A DNA stretch of 29,748 bases from Hofstenia miamia. Taxonomy: Eukaryota; Xenacoelomorpha; Acoela. Location of the stretch: NCBI GenBank assembly GCA_004352715.1, contig SCFE01000051.1, positions 410,422 to 440,169 of the forward strand, written 5' to 3'. A program made the translations under genes and the position numbers. Shown here in pieces: positions 16,599 to 27,718 of the stretch. The stretch's first letter is position 1. Each line of letters opens with the position of its first letter. Under the pieces are notes generated by a model. It was given only the letters and a program-made list of their open reading frames with translations, was not told the origin of the DNA and ran no database searches.

Positions 16599-19500
16599 GG
16601 GCGGAGTAAGAAATTAAGTTTCTAGTCGGCCAAAGCATTAGTAAGCTAATTCCCATGCTCCACAGTTTTTGTCTAGCATTGATGCTAGCCCACTTTGCAA
16701 TAGCGGGCTCATAAATATGTTCGACCAGGGCTGCGTGTTATGGCACATAATACAGTATGAGTTTNGATTGAATGCTGGAATTAATAAATAATTGAATGAA
16801 ATCGGCCAAATGTTGCTGTTATTTAGTCATTTGTTCCAGTCCAGTTAGTGTTATAGAAGTTCATGCATCAGCTAACTCATTTTAAAGTTATTTTGTGGAG
16901 TTTAGAAATGAATTGTTTACTCTTTTCTACGAGGAATTTTTCAAAATGTACGCGCTTACAATCCGAAAATGTGTATATATCAGAAACTTTCAATATTTCT
17001 TAACAGGCTTGGATAAAATTTTTAAAAATGTGGCAAAGAGGCATTACTTTTAGGTAATGCTAATAGAAACATAACTAAGTAAATGGTGTTTTGAATTTCT
17101 ACTTTACAGATTTTGATGAATTAGTATGTCCGGCGGGTTTTCAATTATGCATTGGGGGACACATATTGTGGCATCAGGTACTGGTTGTTGGTATCGGCCA
17201 GACCAAGTGTTTTCAGTTTAGTTTGTAATTTGTAAATATGTTTATAACAATTTGTCTATAAGACCTAGACATTATTTTAAATAGAGAACAGTTTTAGCTA
17301 CATTCAATTGTCAAGTTGATTTGCGTGAATCCCAGCGATGTTACAATATATATATCCATCACCAATGGCAATTTTACACATCTTTTTTGCTCCAAATATG
17401 AAATAAAATAACTTTATGCTCTGAGCATATTGTGATTCAATTTATACGATGCTTATTGCAGTTTTGGTTACTCGGGTTTGAAGTATTCGAAAAGATTCGA
17501 ACTTTTTAAAAACTTTGGGATTATCTTTCTCTAGTAGCATGTTTGTTGAAGAAAGCGTTTTCTTACTATATTTCGTGCAATACACTATTTTTGTAAAATG
17601 GGTTGGGTCGAGTTCGTATATTCAATGCTTAAATGGGTTGAAATCGTGTTGAAGATATCAATCTTTATTAAATATTTCAATGAAATTCATATACCAGCAA
17701 ATGAAATTTTAGTGATTTAAACCTTATAGGCCTATATAATATATTTTTTACAATTCAATCTATTTTTGCAGATAATTGGCTATCTACGATTTCAATTCTA
17801 TTCTCAATTGTTATTATAATTAAAAATAATTAAGGAAAACTTTTTTCAAAATAAATATAACCTGATTTCTTGGAGATGTTTGCGACATAATTTTTTTTGA
17901 ACCCAGGATTTAGAGGCTCATCAGACCGGGCTTTTTCTTTGGGTAGACTGAATATCAACGATAATTTGATCACCTTAGACCCAGAGTGGAGAAGGCAAAG
18001 AATGAGATCGGTTGGATAAATCCATGTGGATTTGCGGAGTAACCGCATCTAAACGGTGGCGGCCGCTTGGATGCGGATTCAAAGCAAAATTATAATGCGA
18101 ATGCGGATTGGTTGAAAAATGTTGAATTTTCTTGTGAATTCACAATTATTTCGCACAGGTTTTGTGTTAAGGTAACAATAATTGTTTCCAACCTATCCCA
18201 AAAGTATCATTGCATTAGATTCCATTTTATGTTCATGTTACTTCTATTTTATTCATCCAATATTTCTACAGCTGATTTTCCTGCCAAACCTTTAACTTTT
18301 GTATGTTGATTTTTTAATTGAATTTCGAAACTATCTATGGCTTAGTAATATTTTGTAATTTGAGCATGGAAGTTTTTGTTGACACGTCTATCTCTTCTTT
18401 GTTCTTAACATGGGAGGAATGAGGCATTTTTGGCGCTGACATGACATTCCCAGTACTTTTTATCAAGGGGTTCTAAGCATTTAGAACTTCTTGTTTTAAT
18501 ACATCAAATGGTTATGCCATAGCGTTTGAGAAATTTGTGTAGATCTTTGAAAACATTCTTCGAGTGCAGATAGAATGTGGATAAAAATAATTGGAGTTCT
18601 CAGCATCTTCCAAATTTGGAGGCACAGAATATGACAAGAAACATTAAGACAACATGAAACCCTTTTTGTAAGAAGTGTTATGCAACAATTTCAATTTTTC
18701 TCACAGAAAAAGAGAAGCTCCATGGCAAACGGAATTCCCATCTCATGAAATAGTAAGAAATGCTGCTAAAGAAAATATCTGCTCTATGGGACAAATGGAG
18801 GTCTCGTGGGACAAAATTCACACAAATATTTAGCAAAAGTTCAGATTTGTTGTCAGAGAAAATATAGGATTCAGTAGTCCACTCGCCTCACAGTAATGTT
18901 CAATGTTCTGAAACAGAAATATGCCACAAAATTTATCATCATCAGAAAAAACATTTTATTTAATGTTCTTTTGTGAATCATTATAATAATTTCTTTTCTA
19001 TGAAGTTAATGTTTTTATAGCAATACTCATAAATGGTATGAAATTTGCAATTCATTGATTTGATATTAAGAATAAACCGCATTCCACGTGGCTTATCTTT
19101 TATATGATGCTTAAAATTTTGAAAAGTTTTTGCCAATTATTTCTATTTCTTTCAGAATTTTTAAGATTTATTTGAAAAGTTTGAAGTAATGAATTAATAC
19201 TGTGATATGTGGGTATGTGTACAGAGAACTTACGGAATTTGCAATATGAACAAACATCTCTTATTATGACATCATGAAATATTAATTAAATTATGGTCAT
19301 TTGTGGTATATGCCTCGCATGATGAAATAATTTACGCCACTCGCTCTCACTCTTCAAAAATATTCACATAAAGCATAAATCTTATACACGTTAAACTCGG
19401 TGTTGAGCTCCAAACTTGCTTTTGATTAACTGCAGAAATATTAAGATATATTAAAATTTCTAAATATATACAATTTATTGAATGGGCAGAATTCCCTATA

Positions 19501-20005
19501 TTTTGAAATAAGGATTCTGGTTGCATTAAGTTTTCCACACAAAATTAATACTTGGGATTATTAATATGATTGCTTTTCAACTGCATTCACAAAAAATTGT
19601 ACACAATATTATGTACTTCTTCATTCACACCTAACCAAGTTATTAGTCTTTGATCTTGACATATTTAGCTTTTCGCAGCTACATACGTTTCAAAATTGGT
19701 GGTTTGTGCCAACATGAATCAAAACTCAGAACGCACTTGGAGAAAGTTCCTTTCATTGGTAACAACTGTCATGCATAAAGGAATTCAAAACGCATCCGAG
19801 GCAGAAGAACGTTAATACAGAGTTGTCGGTGGATACAAGAATTACATTTCAACCCATTTTTATTAAATAGACATACCACCAAAAGTTTTGATTTTGTAAC
19901 ATTTGTGTACACTTATAATGATATAACACATCTACTGTACATACATAAATATTTTGATAGGCACTTTATTAGTTTTTCCAAATATTTAAGATAACGCTAA
20001 AGTCG
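16599..20005. other. Long stretch without recognisable genes
   Basis: AT-rich, with one ambiguous base at 16765. Frames of 60-80 codons at 17830-18048 (minus), 18067-18309 (plus) and 19347-19538 (minus) show no family motif and look like chance. The only structural feature noticed is a GC-rich palindrome at 18043-18076. Confidence 0.6.
18043..18076. repeat. GC-rich imperfect palindrome around a NotI site
   Basis: 17-bp arms (CCGCATCTAAACGGTGG against CCGCATCCAAGCGGCCG, read from each side) agree at 13 of 17, centred by GCGGCCGC at 18059-18066. It may be the fused ends of a small inverted-repeat element. Confidence 0.5.
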
Positions 20006-20114
20006 NNNNNNNNNNNNNNNNNNNNNNNNNNNNNNNNNNNNNNNNNNNNNNNNNNNNNNNNNNNNNNNNNNNNNNNNNNNNNNNNNNNNNNNNNNNNNNN
20101 NNNNNNNNNNNNNN
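20006..20114. other. Assembly gap (109 N)
   Basis: Run of N; the right border is AT repeat (TATATATA). Confidence 1.
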
Positions 20115-20143
20115 TATATATAATGCTTAAATATCTCAAACCG

Positions 20144-21410
20144 TTAATGGGCCATTAAAGTTGCCAATGGCTATTAGTGGCAGATGACCCCGAGGGAATT
20201 AATGGGCCAGTGATATATAGCCGACAATGACCCATTGTTGAGCCAATAATGGTCCATTAATGGGCCATTGATGGCAAGCAGTAGGTTTTTTGATAGCATT
20301 ACATTACTTTTACATTAAAACAGCATTTTTTTAACAATCTGTTCAAACATTGCTGTTTAAACAAACACAAGCTCAACAAAGAGCAGAAGGATGAGATCCT
20401 GTCAAGAGTATTCTATACAAACAGTAGATAGAAATTTGACAGAATGTCTTGTTTATAATGATAACAATATGCTTAAATGTCTGCCAAATTTATCAAAAAT
20501 TGATAATTGAAAATGTACAATTTTGAAATAGTACTTTCATAAATCTTGAAAAGTGTTTTCTGCTCAAATGTAACTGTTTTATGATAACACTAAATTTCGA
20601 GGTGTTCAAATGTTCATGAATAAATTACTTTGAATATTCATTTAGCAGGCATATTACAATTTTTTAAAAATTATAAATTTCAAAAAAGCTTTTTTCAAAT
20701 CATTTTTTATATTAAAAGGATCTAGGAATCAAAATAATGAAGTGAGTTTTATTTGCAAGCATCTGCTCATTGATTATTGATTACTAAGGTTGCCAGTGAT
20801 GCCAGCAATGGTCCACCAATGGGCCCCTGATGGCATCAGTGATCACAAACATCGAATTTTTCCCACCAACAGTTCATTGATTATGGCCAATATATATAAA
20901 ATTATATTATGAATTGTAATTCGTAACTTGAAATATTTTGGTTGAGTTAAGGACACCATTGGAAGTGTGTACAGTATCCTTAAGTTGAAACAACTTGCTG
21001 CAAACCACTGAATTCATTGTACAGTGTTCATAAAAAACAACAGCTGGCATACAAAATTGCGTTATCAACTACTGAAGATTAAGTAATAATTGATTTGTTT
21101 TGAAAATTTAATTTGATCTGGCATAATTGTAAATCATTATAGTTAATATTTGCTCGATAGATGGCAGATTGATCCAGTAATTCCTTTAATGGGCCATTGT
21201 CGCATCATTAATGGCTATAGAAAATTCATAAATATTACTTTTCGAAAATTTAAATCAAACTTTAATGTAATGCCTATATTATATATTCTGATATAATAAT
21301 TTTTTTACAAATTGTAGAATTTTAAAATTTTTGAAACTTTTTGTTTTGTTGGTTATGGTTGGCAAATGAATGGCCATTATTGGCCATTGATGCCATTAAT
21401 GGAGCATTGG
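20144..21410. repeat. Dispersed ATGGGCCATT motif clusters
   Basis: Four clusters (20144-20277, 20790-20842, 21186-21217, 21366-21410) hold more than ten variants of TTAATGGGCCATTGATGGC, for example ATGGTCCATTAATGGGCC at 20249 and AATGGCCATTATTGGCC at 21368. The core ATGG(G)CCAT is self-complementary, so orientation is ambiguous. Between clusters the DNA is plain AT-rich without coding content. A repeat-rich non-autonomous element is possible, but the edges are not visible because of the gap at 20006-20114. Confidence 0.6.
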
Positions 21411-21530
21411 TTATCCGACAATGCTTGCTAAAGGGGATATTCTAATAATTTCATTAAACTAAAGTGAAAATTTTGACAATGATAAACTGTTAATAGAATT
21501 ACACTGTGCTCTCCGAAGATGGTAACATTT

Positions 21531-21555
21531 GAATAGAATCGAATAGAATAGAATT
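21531..21555. repeat. (GAATA)n, LINE-B 3' tail
   Basis: Five near-identical 5-bp units (GAATA, GAATC, GAATA, GAATA, GAATT), read as (TATTC)n on the LINE strand. Confidence 0.75.
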
Positions 21556-21719
21556 TGTTACTAAGTGTAGTAAATTGCCATAATTTAACGCCTCAACAAA
21601 AGCTGCTAATACTACACTTAATGCGTCAATAATAACACGAAGTACAAAAACAATAAAACACAACAACAAAAACATGGATGCAGAATTTACAGTTTACCCA
21701 GTTAATTGCTAATTAATTT

Positions 21720-21900
21720 AACTAATGATATTTTTTCAAAAACTGAAATACTTTCCATTACTTAGAAATGATTTGACTTTTATATTTCCTGCGAGTTTGA
21801 TTAGCTTAATTTCTATTGGGAATTTATTCCGGAATTCAATTGTTGAGTTTAAAAATGAATTTTTAAGAAAATGTTTTTTAAACTCCCTTTTCTGAATTTA
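21720..21900 (-). pseudogene. LINE-B C-terminal remnant
   Basis: Reads FIQKREFKKHFLKNSFLNST followed by EFRNKFPIEIKLI and FLSN. This matches the general S-F...x-x-x-W-N-x-L-P-x-x-I pattern ending CR1/L2 ORFs, with Trp-Asn replaced by Arg-Asn. Weak on its own; supported by position. Confidence 0.55.
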
Positions 21901-22499
21901 GAAGTCCTCGAATTATAAGTTGAATGCGCATATAAAGGGAATTGTAGTTTACTGTAAGGTGGACGCTGATTTGAAATATCCCAAAATTTTATTAATGAAA
22001 AGTATCTTATGAAATGTGAAACATCGTCATGATTAGAATATGAACGTTTGTCGCTCCTAGGCGAGTAATTATCATTATAAATGTTTGCTGCCCATTTAAT
22101 GAGTGGTTTATGTCATTAAATAAGACATTACAGTATCTATAATGACTTAATACTAGAGGGTTAACCAACATCTATTTCATTTTGGAATTTACAAAATTGC
22201 CTACATGTGAAATAGTTTTAATTCACATTGCCGTTTTCCGTAATACTATGCCTATGTGATTTGAATACTTCAATTTATTATCGATTGTTACTCCGAGATA
22301 TTTGAAGGATTCGACTTGAGTAATTTTTGACCCCGAAGAATTTTATGTGTGTGATTGACTATCTTTGTGATATGAAGGCATAACACAGACGTCTGTTTTA
22401 GAGGGATTTACAGCTAAATGGTGCATATTAAAATATTTTACAGTTGAGACAGTTCGACTTCTAATTTACTAATTGATGTTTCTATTTCATTATCATGTG

Positions 22500-22960
22500 T
22501 GTATATACACACTGTCGTCAGCATACTTCACTATTCCACAGCCATTGCTTAAATTACCATTTAAATCATTTACATAAGAGAAAAATAGAGGCCCTAAAAT
22601 AGAATAGTACCTTGTGGAACATCTTTGTAAGTTTACACCAGTTAGAAAATATACATTAACCTTTACTCTTTGAAAACGATCACATAAGTAGCACCTTACT
22701 AAATTTATACTATTAGAGTCGAAACCAATGTATTCTAACTTTTAATAAGAATATAGTGATCAATGGAATTAAATGCTTTGGACTAATCGATAGAAGCAAT
22801 TGTGACAAAATTGTTATTATCAAGTTAAGATCTTCAATTTTGAGTAGCATAAAGTAAAGCATCAGAGGTGGAGTGAGCTTTGCGAAAGCCGAATTGAGTA
22901 TTCGTAAGAATTGATTCGCTATGGAAATAAGTGTTTATTTTGTCACATATTAGTTTTTCG
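22500..22960 (-). pseudogene. LINE-B RT, catalytic palm
   Basis: Translated across several frames: IFEKLICDKINTYF, TQFGFRKAHSTSDALLYA (about 22905-22850), IDQSKAFNSIDHYIL with a stop at the Q position (about 22800-22750), DVPQGTIL (about 22620-22595) and KYADDSVYIH with YADD at 22525-22514. All catalytic Asp residues are still present despite many stops. Confidence 0.75.
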
Positions 22961-23020
22961 AAGATTTTTGCAAAAGGCGAGATGATTCAAATAGGCCAGT
23001 AATTGCAGCATTTTAGAGGG

Positions 23021-23302
23021 TTATCTCTCATATGTGGGAGTAATATTAGCTAATTTAAAAATTGATGGAAAGATACTTAGTTTTATGCAGTGATTGATGA
23101 TATGGCATAAAGGACTACTAATGAATTTTTCACAATCTTTAATACACCATGCCGGTATTTCAGAAACTCCGCTTGATTTATTAACTTTTAGCACATTCAT
23201 TGCTTGAAGGACTTCGTATCGAGTTACAAATCGGAATGAAAAATAATTTCGATGGAGCTTGTAGTTAGATTTTTTAAGTGTAAGTGGCACCGGAGGCCTC
23301 AA
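23021..23302 (-). pseudogene. LINE-B RT, N-terminal part
   Basis: The frame reads VTRYEVLQAMNVLKVNKSSG, then VSEIPAWCIKDCEKFI, CHIINHCIKLSIFPS and FKLANITPTYE. This is the RT finger region of non-LTR elements (l-K-x-x-K-S-S-G, I-P, N-x-x-x-x-x-x-x-F-P-x-x-x-K-x-A-x-I-T-P). The preceding linker (23303-23900) is too decayed to follow. Confidence 0.8.
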
Positions 23303-23901
23303 GTATTTGCCTAGGTTAATGAACTGATCATTGAATGCATTAGCAATATCCTTGGACTTAGTTAATATTCCACTATTGCTATTTTCAATAAGATGCTGTG
23401 TTGCATATGACTCTTGTTTCTATTCAATACATTGTAGATGAAGTCTCACTTATGTTTAAGGTCATTTATGCTATTAAATACGGACTGAATATACTGATTT
23501 TGTACTGCTCTCATTTCAATATTAAATTTGTTCCTTGCAATTTTATTTAACCGGTAGTTATCAGCAGTTATATTTCGTAAGTAAGTATTTTAAGCCCGAT
23601 GTTTGCATTTGCCGAGTTTTTTAAGTTGGGAGTTAGCCAGGAAGATAGCGTGATTTGATAATTACAATTTTCGTGTTTAGAAAAAATTCTTCGGTTGGAC
23701 AAAATAAATTTAAATAAGTCAAGAATGAATGAATGAATAAATGAATGAGCATGCAGTTTACATCCTCAGATAGAAAGCCGCTATCCTAAGATTCATTCTC
23801 TAGGCGAGTTCTTAGATTTGCTATTAGTGCTGGATCTCTTTCTCGAATCTCTACCCAGATTTTTTCGTTTGTATGCTTTGTGTTGTCAAATGAAATGCAA
23901 G

Positions 23902-24297
23902 CTAAAATACAATGATCTGAATAGGGGGATTTGCTGCAGCCATAGTTAAAATCATTAATGTAGAAGAGTTCTTATTTAGTCTAGTTGGTATACTGGAATT
24001 AATTGTACTAAGATCAACGGCATCAAGTAGGGAATTCAGTTTATTGCTTTCAGTATTCTTCAGAGAGTTGATATTCCAATCGCCCAGCACTATCAATGAC
24101 TTATTTTCTTTTAGAGAATATTTTATTTCAGCTTCAATATAAGTAACAAATTGGTTAAAGTGAACTTTACTGGGACAGTAAGAAATATTTATCAACAAAT
24201 GAACGCTTTTTTTTCCTATTTTTGGGTAAAACGTACTTCAATTCATAGGCTTTCAAAATTTTTCATCCATTTTAAATCAGGTCGATTTCTGGGCTAA
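23902..24297 (-). pseudogene. LINE-B endonuclease fragment
   Basis: Starting at the LTR edge, one frame reads RNRPDLKWMKNFESL (about 24285-24240), the R-x-D-L...F-E-S-L block of APE endonucleases, with a stop where Trp is expected. It then continues as SYCPSKVHFNQFVTYIEAEI and SLIVLGDWNINSLKN (GD-x-N catalytic block). A TR-x-x-x-x-S-S segment follows, as in LINE-A. The earlier endonuclease blocks are missing because the LTR element interrupts here; they should lie beyond the right window edge. Confidence 0.75.
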
Positions 24298-25211
24298 TGT
24301 AGAGTCACTCGGGGACTTTTCGCGTATTTTTATCAATTATGTCAATTGTAATTCTGATTAGGGACGTCAACATGACGTAAATAATTATATTTCGAGTTTA
24401 GTTTACGATGCTAGATTAATGTCTCCTTGATTTGGTGCTACGTTGTATTATTGCTCAATATAATTTGCAGGGGAAACATGATTGTATGATTTTATGTTGT
24501 AAATAAAGGCAGGTAATAATTTCTCAATTGTATAAATATGAGCAACAATTTAGAGATAGTTCAATAGAATTTATCTCACCTAAATTGCGGTTGCTTTTTC
24601 TTTACCATACTTTCTAGTTGTTACATTATGCTTATGATAATTATTGTGTAAGTTTCCAGCGACAATTTGGGAGTCACTCTTCTGGTAATGATTTGAAAAG
24701 TAGCTTTCAGACAGCAAGCAGCCCAAATTGTGGACTGCATTAGGTTAGGTGTACAGCTACATGTAGATATAAGAAAACCTTTTCATTTGAATGCAACATG
24801 GACATGCACTGATAATTTATTACATTGTGATGATACTATACCATTGGTTAATGCGAATGCATGGGAATTACATGCTATTATTTAGTGAGCTGAGAGATAA
24901 GAAAACAACTGAGATGTTTATAGTGTATTGAGCTAGATAATAAATTATGTGACAAATGGCTAGCACCATGCAACAATCAAGTTACAAACTTCTCTCCCTT
25001 TGGATGGCACTTTGTCTGGAAGCCATACAAATTGGTCATCCTGAATGTTTTCTTTCTAAACAGTTACTAGTTACATGGATGAACTACCAATGTTTTTCTA
25101 TATGTTAATTGTTGCTAGAATCAGGGCTGCTACAATATGGTCACTTTTGCAACCTTCTGACATGCCAATGAGTTCCCTAGGGCTGGTATAGTTCCAGCCC
25201 TTGATTCTACA
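24298..25211 (+). repeat. 5' LTR
   Basis: 914 bp, bounded TG...CA, ending directly at the primer-binding site. It shares with the 3' LTR the first 18 bp, the GTAAA-AAAGGCAGGTAAT region, the TATA region, GTGATGATAC and GTGAGCTGAGAGATAA, with extensive divergence between these islands. Confidence 0.85.
24531..24538 (+). promoter_or_regulatory. Candidate TATA box in 5' LTR
   Basis: TATAAATA. The matching place in the 3' LTR (29291) has TATATAAA, so the box is conserved while its surroundings are not. Confidence 0.5.
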
Positions 25212-25229
25212 TGGTGACCCTGACGTGAT
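25212..25229 (+). other. Primer-binding site for tRNA-Trp
   Basis: TGGTGACCCTGACGTGAT is complementary, with one mismatch, to the 3' end of animal tRNA-Trp (…ATCACGTCGGGGTCA plus CCA). It starts at the base after the LTR, as required for first-strand priming. Confidence 0.8.
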
Positions 25230-25470
25230 CCTGAACTGTCACCTGTTTGTCTTGGTTCTATTTGTGTTGTGTCAGCTGAGATAGTTGCTTGCCCTGAACG
25301 CGAATTCTATTTTGTCTCTGTGCTATTACATGTTGGATTTATTAGCAAGTACTACCATTCCCCTTTTTGTTGTTGCTGCTGTTCTGTTAACTATTGCTGT
25401 TGTTTAGTTGGGAGGGCTCCCAAATGTCAATGGATTTTTCTGAGAGTGTTATTTTCTTACTTGTTACTAT

Positions 25471-26340
25471 ATGGATTCTAATCACACAGTTGTTTGTTCT
25501 CCTTGTTTTGGGACTCCCGTGAGGAGCATCCCCTGTGCAAGCATTGGTAGCCTGAACACAACTCCTTGAACCATTGTATCATTAGTTCATTTATCCCTAC
25601 CTAATTCTCCTAGTCAAATTTCTCCTATAAATCACTGTTGAATCCTTAATACTCATAATGCTCTACCCATTCCCATTCATCCCTCTGGTGAACCAACACC
25701 TCCCTTTGATGCACGGTCATTGGAAATTGAGCACCTAAAGGAGTCACTGTCCCAACAAGTGGCAATGCACATGGAAAGCAAGAGGCATATCAAATCATTG
25801 CAAGCTGAGCTGAACACCCAGCACATTGAGTATCAAAAGATGGAAAAGAAAATGTTGGAAGCAATCATGTCATTGGAACTTCAAATTAATGAGCTTACTC
25901 CCATATGCAAGACAACTGTCTGTGAGGAGCCCTCTCCCTCTTGTTGTGCTAAGTAAGTTACTCATGCTGTATTGGATGAGGTCTTGGATGATTTCACTGA
26001 AAAGTTAACTAATCAATTTGCTCAGATGCTATCTTCCCAATGAAAGTATCAACCACCACACTATGCCCATTCTGTGACAGCAACCTCTCCATCTGTCCCT
26101 TTCTCTACATCTCTTGTGAACTGTAGTCCTACCTTTACACAATCATCTATGACTCCTGTGTCAACCTTATCTACAGTGGCTATGCCAACTCATCCTCAAG
26201 TACTTCATCATATTCTAGTGGCTTTTGGTTATACAACAGTTGTACCTACTGCTTACAAACATGTTACTGATGGAAGTAGTCCTAATCTTGGTACACCTTA
26301 TGGGGTTGTGATGAGTAACCACCTACGGTTACCAAATTGA
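25471..26340 (+). pseudogene. gag N-terminal region, copy A
   Basis: Starts at ATG 25471 (MDSNHTVVCSP). A TGA stops it at codon 33 (25567), where copy B has a Cys codon. Further segments: a coiled-coil-like stretch at 25720-25956 (EIEHLKESLSQQVAMHMESK, then IKSLQAELNTQHIEYQ), VTHAVLDEVLDDF and LTNQFAQMLSSQ near 25960-26040, and a Ser/Thr/Pro-rich segment at 26074-26340. I see no retroviral matrix motif, and function beyond 'gag leader' is not assigned. It follows the PBS by 240 bp. Only in frames broken by stops. Confidence 0.65.
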
Positions 26341-26580
26341 TCCTTCCTATAAAATCTAATTTTTTAACATTTAATTTGTACGAACTAAGTACAAGTTGTG
26401 CTAATAACAAAAATATAAAAAACTTAATAATAAAATGAAAAAAAAATTCCTCAAAAATAAGTTCAATGATCCATCCTGTTTGAAATACAAGTTTTGTGTA
26501 TAGTGTCTTTTATTTTTCATCAAAATCCATCATGTTTGAAATTAAAACTTTGTTAAAAGATTAAATGGTGGACAAGAATA
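26341..26580 (+). other. AT-rich spacer inside the Gypsy element
   Basis: About 240 bp with poly-A runs and two related words (CATCCTGTTTGAAAT near 26472 and CATCATGTTTGAAAT near 26528). No coding frame. Confidence 0.5.
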
Positions 26581-26582
26581 TT

Positions 26583-26935
26583 TTAACAAGCATTCAGTGC
26601 TACCAAAATTCACTGGTCAAATTCACAAAGTGTCATAATCTTTTGATGAATTGTTTTTTCTATTTGAATTAACAATGAAGCAATATAATAATTCACAAGA
26701 TGCTGCCATGTCTCAGTTTCTGTTGTATCTTCAAGGGTTGGCCTACAACCAATACATGATGTTGGATTGTGAAACTACAACAAATTATTTATTACTTGTG
26801 GGTTATTTTGAAGATCACTATCAGGCACCTCACATCAAGCACCAGTATAAGACTCTGCTTTGTGAAATGTCTTTTAAGAAAGGCTATGACATCTGAAACT
26901 ACATTACCCAAGTAGAATGATTGTTTTGAAACTCT
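26583..26935 (+). pseudogene. gag capsid-like region
   Basis: Reads VLPKFTGQIHKVS, stop, SFDELFFLFELTMKQYNN, then DAAMSQFLLYLQGLAYNQYM, YFEDHYQAP and LLCEMSFKKGYDI. The pattern P-K-F-x-G ... F ... A ... L-x-G-x-A-x-x-x-Y ... L-x-x-x-F is that of Ty3/Gypsy capsid domains. An in-frame TAA follows KVS and a TGA ends it after YDI. No CCHC zinc knuckle follows; instead the sequence jumps at about 26935 to a second gag leader. Confidence 0.7.
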
Positions 26936-27012
26936 ACATGTTGGTTGTTGGGGAGAGTGCTCCCAACTGTCAGTTTATCTAGTAATTTGGAAAGTATTGT
27001 TTTTCTTTGTTT

Positions 27013-27710
27013 ATGGATTCTAATCATACAGTTGTTTGTTCTCCTCATTTTGGGACTCCTGTACAGAGTATCCCCTGTACAAGCATAGATAGCCCAAATG
27101 TTACTCCTTGTACCATTGGATCATTCTTCAATTTATCATTACCAACTTCTCCCAATCCAGTTTCACTGAGGAATGATTGTCAAATTTTGAACACTCAGAA
27201 TGCTCCACCAATTCCTGTTTGTCCTTACAGTACTGTGAGCAATCCCAGTCAACCTACGCCACATTTTGATGATGCCCATAGAATGGAAATCAAACATTTA
27301 AAAGATTGATTGTCTCAACAAGTTGCCATGTGAATGGAAAGTGAGCACCAAGTCAAGTCTCTGCAAACAGAGTTGATCACTCAACACATTGCCTTTCAAC
27401 AGATGTAAAGACAAAGGCTTTAGAGTTACAAATACATGAATTAAAAGCTGTGAAGACTAGTGAGGATCTTCTTTCACCTAGGCACATGTCTGATAACTAT
27501 GTTACCCATGCTGCAATGGAAGAGGTGCTTGAGGACTTGGGTGCAAAAATTTTGAACCAGTTTGCACAAATGTTATTGTCTCAACCAGAAATTGTTTTGA
27601 AAAGTAATAACAAGGTTTTTAATTATGGAACAATTAGTGGTAGGCAAGCCATCAGCAAGGAACATGATATAGAAGCCAAGCATGATAAACCTATCCACTT
27701 ACCAGTATGA
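27013..27710 (+). pseudogene. gag N-terminal region, copy B, joined to pol
   Basis: ATG 27013 (MDSNHTVVCSPHFGTP) is a diverged repeat of copy A: about 18 differences in the first 105 aligned bases, counted by eye. The similarity already begins about 60-75 bp upstream (GGGAGAGTGCTCCCAACTGTCA near 26953 against GGGAGGGCTCCCAAATGTCA near 25412). Stops interrupt the coiled-coil part near 27308 and 27332. The frame 27450-27710 carries THAAMEEVLEDLGAKILNQF (copy A equivalent at 25960) and then KVFNYGTIS...HDKPIHLPV, which is the pol segment just before RT. Capsid, nucleocapsid and protease are thus deleted at about 27600. Confidence 0.7.
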
Positions 27711-27718
27711 TGAGTGCC

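Larger units (their letters stand above)
21531..24297 (-). mobile_element. Second decayed CR1/L2-like LINE (LINE-B)
   Basis: Minus-strand order: endonuclease (24297-23902), linker, RT start (23302-23021), RT palm with GFRKAHST, SKAFNSIDH, VPQGTIL and YADD (about 22900-22514), a C-terminal RNKFPIE-type segment (about 21870-21730), then a (TATTC)n tail of five 5-bp units at 21531-21555. Such short tandem tails are usual at CR1/L2 3' ends. Many stops and frameshifts show that it is old. Its 5' end stops abruptly at 24298, where the Gypsy LTR begins. Confidence 0.8.

Noticed and set aside
17458-17660. CAGTTTTGGTTACTCGGG followed by TTCGAA-type words, resembling a hAT end
   Set aside because: No second end or 8-bp duplication found; the similarity to CAG-type ends is only a few bases.
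17830-18309. Two frames of 72 and 80 codons in the long non-coding stretch
   Set aside because: No recognisable domain, unremarkable composition, and length is expected by chance in six frames over 3 kb.
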